From Sphingomonas sp. S1-29 (GTDB taxonomy: Bacteria > Pseudomonadota > Alphaproteobacteria > Sphingomonadales > Sphingomonadaceae): 64,000 bases of DNA. A program made the position numbers and the translations under genes. Location: the NCBI RefSeq assembly GCF_026167545.1, contig NZ_CP110678.1, positions 124,001 to 188,000 on the forward strand. The letters run 5' to 3'. This document shows positions 59,036-64,000 of this stretch, one piece after another; position 1 is the first letter of the stretch; each line of letters begins with the position of its first letter. Under the pieces are notes generated by a model, which made no database searches, was not told the origin of the DNA, and worked only from the letters and a program-made list of their open reading frames with translations.

Positions 59036-61690
59036 TTAGCCGCCGATCGACCTGCGCACCGTCACTTCGCCCGCGCTTTCCGATCCGGGGACGATCGCGA
59101 ACCCCGCCTCGCGTTCGAGCGCCAGCGCCGCCTGGTTTTCGCGGCTCTCGACCGATTCGATGACATGCAATCCCTCGGCGGCGGCATAGGCCATGACATG
59201 CTCGACCAATGTCCAGCTGACGCCGCGATTCTTGTATCCGGCATGGGTGGCGATCGCGAGCTCGCCGCGCACGCGATCGGGATCGCTCGCCAGCATCGCG
59301 CTGGCGACCAGCACGTCGCCCGCGAACGCCAGGAAATGCATCGTGCGTGCATAGTCGATCTGCGTCATCGCGACGATCCGGTCGTGCCCGGCATGGCGGA
59401 TGCCGGTGAGGAAGCGGAAGCGCAGGTCGTCGGGCGCGACATTGTCGAACAGGGTCGTCAGCCGCGCTTCGTCGTCGGGTCGCACCGGGCGGACATGCAG
59501 CTTGAGCCCGCCGCGCGTCACCAGGTCGGCCGACCATTCGACCGGCACCGGGCGGATCACCAGCCGCGATGCGCGCGGCGCGGGCGTGATGCGCGCGCGC
59601 GCATCGAGCGCGACGACGCCGCCAGCGGTCGCCACCAGCGGGTTGATATCGAGCTCGACGATGTCGGGAAAATCGACCGCGATTGCCGACAGCGCATCGA
59701 GCGTGCGGACTATCGCGTCGATATCGACCGCGGCGACATCGCGATAGCCCGCCAGCAGCCGCGCAATCCGCGTCCGCGCGATCATGTCGCGCGCCAGCCG
59801 GTCGTCGAGCGGCGGCAGCCCCAGCGCGCGATCGCGCAGCAGCTCGACCGCCTTTCCCCCCGCACCGAACGCCAGCACCGGGCCGAAGGTCGGATCCTCG
59901 GCGATCCCCACCAGCAATTCCTGCGCGCCCCGCAGGTCGAGCATCGGTTCGATCTCGAAGCCGATCACCTTGGCGTGCGGGTTCGATCGTGCCACCGACG
60001 CCGCCATCTGGATCGCCGCCGCGGTCGCTGCGGTCGCGGTCGCCAGCCCGAGCACGACGCAGCCTGCCTCGGATTTATGGCTGATGTCGGGCGACACCAG
60101 CTTCAGCGCCCAGGGGCCGGTCGTCGCCGCGCACGCCGCGGCGACCGCTTCGGGAGTGCGCGCGAGCCGCGACGCGATCGTTCGGACGCCATAGGCCGCA
60201 AGCAGCGTCTTGGTCTCGGTCGCGGTGAGGATCGTGCGCGCTTCGGCCTGCGCGCCGACGATCAGCGCGCGCGCACAGGCGCGATCGCCTTCGGGGCGCA
60301 TCACCCGTGCCGGTGCCTGCAGCAGCGCGCTGCGTGCGACCCCCGCCTGCAGCAAATAGCCGAAGCCGCTCACCGCATCGTCGATCGTGTCGAACAACGG
60401 CACCCCTGCCGCTGCAAAGGCAAAGCGCACCGACGCGCTGTTGGCGGGGCCCATCCAGCAGGCGATGACGGGCTTCTTGCGTCCCTTGGGTGCCTCGGCG
60501 AGCACCGAGAGCACCGCCTGCGCGACCTCTGCCCCGGTCGCCGCCGCGGTCGGGCAGTGGATCACCAGCAGCACATCGATCCCCGGATCGGCCAGCGCCG
60601 CGCGCGTCGCGTCGGCAAAGCGCGCGGGCGACGCATCGCCAATGATGTCGATCGGATTGGCGCGCGACCATTGATCGGGCATCGCGGGGTCGAGCGCAGC
60701 GACGGTGTCGGGCGCCAGCACCGCGAGCGCGCCGCCGACCGTCGTCAGCGCGTCGGCGGCGAGCACGCCCGCGCCGCCGCCATTGGTGACGATCCCCAGC
60801 CGGCCGCCCTTGGCCGTGGGATAGCAGCACAGCATCTGCGCGGCATCGAACAGCTCGGTCAGGTTGTCGACCAGCACGATCCCGGCGCGCTCGAACGCCG
60901 CGGCGTGGACGTCGTACGACCCGACCAGCGCCCCGGTGTGCGATCGCGCCGCGGCGCTTGCGGCCTGGGTTCGCCCCGCCTTGATCGCGATCACCGGCTT
61001 GATCCGCGACGCGGCGCGCGCGGCGGACATGAACTTGGCGGGGTTGGTGATGCCCTCGACATACAGCAGGATCGCATCGGTGTGCGGATCGGCGGCGAGC
61101 ATGTCGATCAGGTCGCCGAAATCGACATCGGCCATGTCGCCGACCGACACGACGCTCGAAAAGCCGATATGCCGATCGGCGGCCCAATCGAGCATTGCGG
61201 TGATCAGCGCGCCGCTTTGCGAGAGAAAGCCCAGCCGCCCCGGCGCGGCGAAGCGCGGCGCGAACGATGCGTTGAGCTTGGCATAGGGCAGCAGCACGCC
61301 CAGGCAGTTCGGCCCGACGATCCGCATCAGATGCGGCCGCGCGGCATCGAGCAACGCCGCCCGCGATTCAGCGTCGGCGAGCCCCGCCGACACGACCACC
61401 GCCGCCTTGGTGCCCTGCGCGCCCAGCTCGGCGATAATACCCGGCACCGTCGCCGCGGGGGTGACGATCACCGCCAGGTCCACCGTCTCGGGCAGCGCAT
61501 CGACCGAGCGCACCCAGCGCGCATCGTCGCGATCGACGCGGTTGGGGTTCACCGCATAGACGGTGTCGCCATAGCCGCCGTCGAGGATGTTGGTCAGGAT
61601 CCGCTCGCCCAGCGATCCGGCGCGGCTCGACCCGCCGATGACCGCCACGCTGCGCGGCTGGAAGAGCGGTCCAAGGTTGCGAATGGTCAT
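59036..61690 (-). CDS. Bifunctional ADP-forming acyl-CoA ligase-like / GNAT protein acetyltransferase (Pat-like)
   Basis: An 884-residue protein. Order: CoA-binding domain (SVAVIGGSSRAGSLGERIL), succinyl-CoA-ligase-like flavodoxin domain (IVGPNCLGVLLPYAKLNASF), ATP-grasp (LKLVSPDISHKSEAGCVVLG) and a C-terminal GNAT (about 720-884; IATHAGYKNRGVSWTLVEHV). This is the architecture of Pat/PatZ lysine acetyltransferases, which acetylate acetyl-CoA synthetase and other enzymes; in several the ligase half is inactive. Here His in SPDISHKSEAG is retained. Converges on fixJ. Regulation not visible. Confidence 0.87.
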   Translation of the reverse strand: MTIRNLGPLFQPRSVAVIGGSSRAGSLGERILTNILDGGYGDTVYAVNPNRVDRDDARWVRSVDALPETVDLAVIVTPAATVPGIIAELGAQGTKAAVVVSAGLADAESRAALLDAARPHLMRIVGPNCLGVLLPYAKLNASFAPRFAAPGRLGFLSQSGALITAMLDWAADRHIGFSSVVSVGDMADVDFGDLIDMLAADPHTDAILLYVEGITNPAKFMSAARAASRIKPVIAIKAGRTQAASAAARSHTGALVGSYDVHAAAFERAGIVLVDNLTELFDAAQMLCCYPTAKGGRLGIVTNGGGAGVLAADALTTVGGALAVLAPDTVAALDPAMPDQWSRANPIDIIGDASPARFADATRAALADPGIDVLLVIHCPTAAATGAEVAQAVLSVLAEAPKGRKKPVIACWMGPANSASVRFAFAAAGVPLFDTIDDAVSGFGYLLQAGVARSALLQAPARVMRPEGDRACARALIVGAQAEARTILTATETKTLLAAYGVRTIASRLARTPEAVAAACAATTGPWALKLVSPDISHKSEAGCVVLGLATATAATAAAIQMAASVARSNPHAKVIGFEIEPMLDLRGAQELLVGIAEDPTFGPVLAFGAGGKAVELLRDRALGLPPLDDRLARDMIARTRIARLLAGYRDVAAVDIDAIVRTLDALSAIAVDFPDIVELDINPLVATAGGVVALDARARITPAPRASRLVIRPVPVEWSADLVTRGGLKLHVRPVRPDDEARLTTLFDNVAPDDLRFRFLTGIRHAGHDRIVAMTQIDYARTMHFLAFAGDVLVASAMLASDPDRVRGELAIATHAGYKNRGVSWTLVEHVMAYAAAEGLHVIESVESRENQAALALEREAGFAIVPGSESAGEVTVRRSIGG

Positions 61691-61839
61691 CTTGGCGGTT
61701 CCTGCGTCACCGGCATGGTTGCCAAGCGCTTGGTCCCACTCGACGCCTTATGCCGCGTCGCCGCCATTAGTATTGAACCGGATAGCCTCGCGGCACCCAC
61801 GCGATACGCTGGCCTTCCGAGACGCGGAAGGAGCGACTC

Positions 61840-61893
61840 ATGCGATATACAATGATTGCAGTTTTGGCAGCGCTGGCAGGGGAACTGTGGTGA
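61840..61893 (+). CDS. 17-residue hydrophobic leader peptide coupled to the quinone reductase
   Basis: ATG at 61840 has a near-ideal ribosome site, AAGGAG, 6 bases upstream. The frame reads MRYTMIAVLAALAGELW and stops at 61891-61893. The stop overlaps the GTG start of the next gene (GTGA), the classic sign of translational coupling. The peptide has a 10-residue hydrophobic core, so it may be a tiny membrane peptide or simply a leader that opens the downstream start. Confidence 0.6.
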   Translation: MRYTMIAVLAALAGELW

Positions 61894-62600
61894 TCCAGCC
61901 GCCCCCCGATTCTGGCGTGTCGGCGCCGATCCGGCATCTGGTGGTGCTCGGCCACCCGACCGCGGGAAGCTTCAACCATGCGGTCGCGCAGGCCTATTGC
62001 GAGACGGTGCGGCAATGCGGCCAGCAGGCCGAGCTTCGCGACCTGTACGCGATCGGCTTCGATCCGCTGCTGAACCTGCCCGAACGGCGGGGTGCGGGGC
62101 GCACCCGGCTTCCGGGTGACGTCAAGCAGGAGCTCGGCTATCTCACCGACAGCGTGATCGTCACGTTGATCTACCCGATCTGGTTCGGCATGCCGCCGGC
62201 GATCATCAAGGGCTATGTCGATCGTGTCTTCGGCGCCGGCTTCGTCGCGCGCAGCATCAAGGAGGGCACGGTTAATTCGGCGCTCCACGGCAAAAGGCTG
62301 ATGATGTTCAGCACTTCGGCCTCGACCCGCTGCTGGCTCGAGGAGCAGGGCCAGTGGCTCGCGCTGCGCCGCGCGTTCGATACCTATCTCGCGACGATCT
62401 TCGGCATGGTGCGAAGCGATCACGTCCATTTCGATTCGATCGTCGACGGGCTCGATCCGCGCGCGGCCAATGAAGCGCTCGCGGTGGTCCGCGAAAAGAC
62501 GCGCGCGATGTGCGCGCTGCTGCTCCAGGCGCGGCACCAGCATTACGCGCAGCGGCTGATGCAGCGTTCGACGGGTCCCGCGTCGGCGGGTGCCGCATGA
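61890..62600 (+). CDS. NAD(P)H dehydrogenase (quinone), flavodoxin-like fold
   Basis: A 236-residue MdaB/KefF-type enzyme. Nucleotide site VVLGHPTAGSFNHAVAQAY, active-site block LIYPIWFGMPPAIIKGYVDR followed by FGAGF, and a C-terminal helical extension of about 40 residues. GTG at 61890 is chosen because the leader stop overlaps it and AGGGGA lies 6 bases upstream; GTG at 61887 is an alternative. It probably protects quinone pools or reduces electrophiles. A small gene overlaps its stop by 4 bp. Confidence 0.85.
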   Translation: MIQPPPDSGVSAPIRHLVVLGHPTAGSFNHAVAQAYCETVRQCGQQAELRDLYAIGFDPLLNLPERRGAGRTRLPGDVKQELGYLTDSVIVTLIYPIWFGMPPAIIKGYVDRVFGAGFVARSIKEGTVNSALHGKRLMMFSTSASTRCWLEEQGQWLALRRAFDTYLATIFGMVRSDHVHFDSIVDGLDPRAANEALAVVREKTRAMCALLLQARHQHYAQRLMQRSTGPASAGAA

Positions 62601-62866
62601 GCCGCGCCATGTCTCCACCGCCATCCAGCGAGGCTTCGATGCCCGACGACTCCGATCCATTGCGCCTCGAAAATTGGCCCGGCCAGATGCTCCAGGCGGC
62701 CGCGACGGTGCAGCGCCTGCAGTTCATGCTGGCGACGCATTGGTGGACGATGGCGATGGCACCCGGCCTGCTTGCCTTCCCCTATCGCTGGCCTGATGGG
62801 CTCGACCACCAGCTTCGCGTCCCCGATCCCCTTGAGCGCGACGCCGAACGCGCCTTGTTCGCCTGA
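62597..62866 (+). CDS. Small unknown protein with amphipathic and hydrophobic segments
   Basis: An 89-residue protein on an ATGA overlap with the quinone reductase. I do not recognise it. After a Ser/Pro-rich start it has PLRLENWPGQMLQAAATVQR, which looks like an amphipathic helix, followed by a hydrophobic stretch MLATHWWTMAMAPGLLAFPY. A later ATG (62639) would shorten it by 14 residues. Its stop lies just before the ATPase gene. Confidence 0.6.
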   Translation: MSRAMSPPPSSEASMPDDSDPLRLENWPGQMLQAAATVQRLQFMLATHWWTMAMAPGLLAFPYRWPDGLDHQLRVPDPLERDAERALFA

Positions 62867-62868
62867 GC

Positions 62869-64000
62869 TTGTCACGGGTGCGCCACGGTCAGCCGCCGAC
62901 ATCGCCAGCGCATATCGCAGAGATTGCCACGTTCCTGGAAACCCGTGCGTTCGGTAAAGGCACCGCCGTTCGCCGGATCGATACCCATGCCGCCAGCGTC
63001 TTCCTGACCCCCGACCGCGCTTGGAAGCTGAAGCAGCCGGTGCGGTTCGACTATCTCGATTTCTCGACCGCGCCGTTGCGCAAAGCGGCGCTCGAGGCCG
63101 AACTTCGCCTCAATCGCCGGCTCGCCCCCGATCTGTACCTCGCGGTGCATCCGATCACGCGTGAGGGGGACGGTGGGCTCGCGATCGACGGCGCGGGCGA
63201 GGCGGTCGATTGGCTGCTCGAAATGCGCCGGTTCGACGATGATTCGTTGCTCGATGACCGCGCACGCCTGGGGCCGATCGACCTCGGGCTGATGGCGCGA
63301 CTGGCCGAGCACATCGACGCCTTCCACGCTGCCGCCGCGATCAGTACCGACACCGCCGGCGCGGCGCGGATCGAACGCGTGATTGCGGGCAATGCAGCGG
63401 CGCTCGAACGCTATCCCAGCGCGTTCGATCGAGCCGAGGTCGCCACCCTGCTGTCGACCCAGCGCAGCGCCTTGTTGGCGGTTACCGACCGGCTTGATGC
63501 GCGCGCGCGCCGCGGCCGGGTGCGCCACGGGCATGGCGACCTGCATCTCGCCAATGTCGCGATGATCGATGGCGAGCCGACGCCCTTCGACTGTCTCGAA
63601 TTCGATCCCGAACTGGCGACGATCGACACGCTGTACGATCTGGCGTTCCTGCTGATGGACCTGTGGCATCGCGGCCAGGCCGATGCGGCCAACGCCTTCT
63701 ACAACCGCTATTGCGACCTGTCGGGTGATGACGCGGACGGGATTGCCGCGATGCCGCTGTTCCTGTCGCTTCGCGCGACGATCCGCGCGCACGTCGCCGC
63801 AGCGCGCAGCGAGCGATCGGCGAGCCAAGACGATCGCGCGCTGGCGTGCGCGTATCTGCGGCTCGCGGCCAGCTTTCTCGAGCCTGCGGCACCGCGGCTG
63901 GTGGCGATCGGCGGGCGATCGGGCACCGGAAAGTCGACCGTCGCGCGCGGGCTCGGCGGCAGCATCGGCGCGCCGCCCGGCGCGCGGATTCTGCGCTCGG
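62869..64000 (+). CDS. Aminoglycoside-phosphotransferase-like/AAA ATPase fusion protein (3' truncated)
   Basis: About 377 residues are in the window and the gene runs off the right edge. The first ~330 residues are a kinase-like domain of the choline/aminoglycoside phosphotransferase type, starting near IATFLETRAFGKGTAVRRID and having the catalytic loop VRHGHGDLHLANVAM and a DFG-like FDCLEFDPEL. A P-loop then begins, GRSGTGKSTVARGL, so a nucleoside-kinase-like AAA domain follows. This two-part form is a recognised bacterial fusion (COG2187 plus COG0645) of unknown substrate. TTG 62869 or GTG 62878 may be the start; no ribosome site decides. Confidence 0.75.
   Translation, partial: MSRVRHGQPPTSPAHIAEIATFLETRAFGKGTAVRRIDTHAASVFLTPDRAWKLKQPVRFDYLDFSTAPLRKAALEAELRLNRRLAPDLYLAVHPITREGDGGLAIDGAGEAVDWLLEMRRFDDDSLLDDRARLGPIDLGLMARLAEHIDAFHAAAAISTDTAGAARIERVIAGNAAALERYPSAFDRAEVATLLSTQRSALLAVTDRLDARARRGRVRHGHGDLHLANVAMIDGEPTPFDCLEFDPELATIDTLYDLAFLLMDLWHRGQADAANAFYNRYCDLSGDDADGIAAMPLFLSLRATIRAHVAAARSERSASQDDRALACAYLRLAASFLEPAAPRLVAIGGRSGTGKSTVARGLGGSIGAPPGARILRS

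Noticed and set aside
58781..61855. Plus-strand open frame of about 1,000 codons opposite the Pat-like gene, running on from inside fixJ
   Set aside because: It is Arg/His/Gly-rich with no recognisable domain and lies antisense to a gene with clear domains; GC-rich codon bias leaves such antisense frames open.
1..64000. tRNA, rRNA, CRISPR, transposase, prophage or toxin-antitoxin genes
   Set aside because: I looked along both strands in the gaps and found none that could be supported.

Overview
The window comes from a high-GC alphaproteobacterium, most likely a sphingomonad (Sphingomonas or a close relative). The signs are the strong GC bias, which produces long antisense open frames over most genes, and a sulfur-assimilation operon of alphaproteobacterial type (cobA, DUF2849, cysI, DUF934, cysH). 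A general-stress promoter of EcfG type, a FixL/FixJ pair, a TonB-dependent receptor with its own local regulon, and short GC-rich inverted repeats between genes point the same way. No rRNA, tRNA, CRISPR array, transposase or phage gene was seen.

Layout. 0-4.2 kb: end of a galactose catabolic cluster of De Ley-Doudoroff type: a Gfo/Idh/MocA dehydrogenase tail, a GntR/FCD repressor, a sodium/galactose-type symporter, dgoK and dgoA, with a palindromic operator between repressor and symporter. 4.2-8.1 kb: tesA-like lipoprotein esterase and its usual ABC ATPase/permease neighbours. 8.1-13 kb: dctA, manganese catalase (EcfG promoter and hairpin terminator), a DUF1810 protein, a Crp/Fnr regulator and a tandem universal stress protein. 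13-19.1 kb: cysH-DUF934-cysI-DUF2849-cobA, then a hypothetical and astD. 19.2-24.2 kb: selO, an alpha/beta hydrolase, a GT4 glycosyltransferase and a nitronate monooxygenase-like flavoprotein.

24.2-54.3 kb is the main accessory block. Leftwards from 33.8 kb run an MFS transporter, a periplasmic bicupin, a GH95 fucosidase-like enzyme, a feruloyl-esterase-like protein, a GH27 alpha-galactosidase and a GH39 enzyme. Rightwards from 33.9 kb run a second bicupin, a small exported alpha-beta-barrel protein and an SMP-30 lactonase. A PQQ dehydrogenase, cytochrome c and gamma-carbonic anhydrase operon faces a CaiB-type CoA-transferase plus crotonase pair. A seven-gene operon follows: amidohydrolase, MFS, gluconate-2-dehydrogenase subunit 3, GMC oxidoreductase, cytochrome c, Fe-alcohol dehydrogenase and aldehyde dehydrogenase. 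The block ends with a GntR/FCD regulator and a large TonB receptor. I find five copies of one palindrome, TCRTAT-N3-ATAYGA, some exact and some degenerate, at the control regions of these units, so I read the block as one regulon under the local FCD regulator. The arrangement suggests outer-membrane uptake, periplasmic glycoside trimming and oxidation, lactone opening, then import and CoA-dependent catabolism. The substrate cannot be named from sequence.

54.4-64 kb: an energy/redox-stress block with two flavodoxin-fold quinone reductases, a universal stress protein coupled to a phosphorylation-dead receiver (FixT-like in context), a heme-PAS FixL, FixJ, a Pat-like acyl-CoA ligase/GNAT protein, a 17-codon leader peptide coupled to a quinone reductase, a small unknown protein and a truncated phosphotransferase-like/ATPase gene at the right edge.
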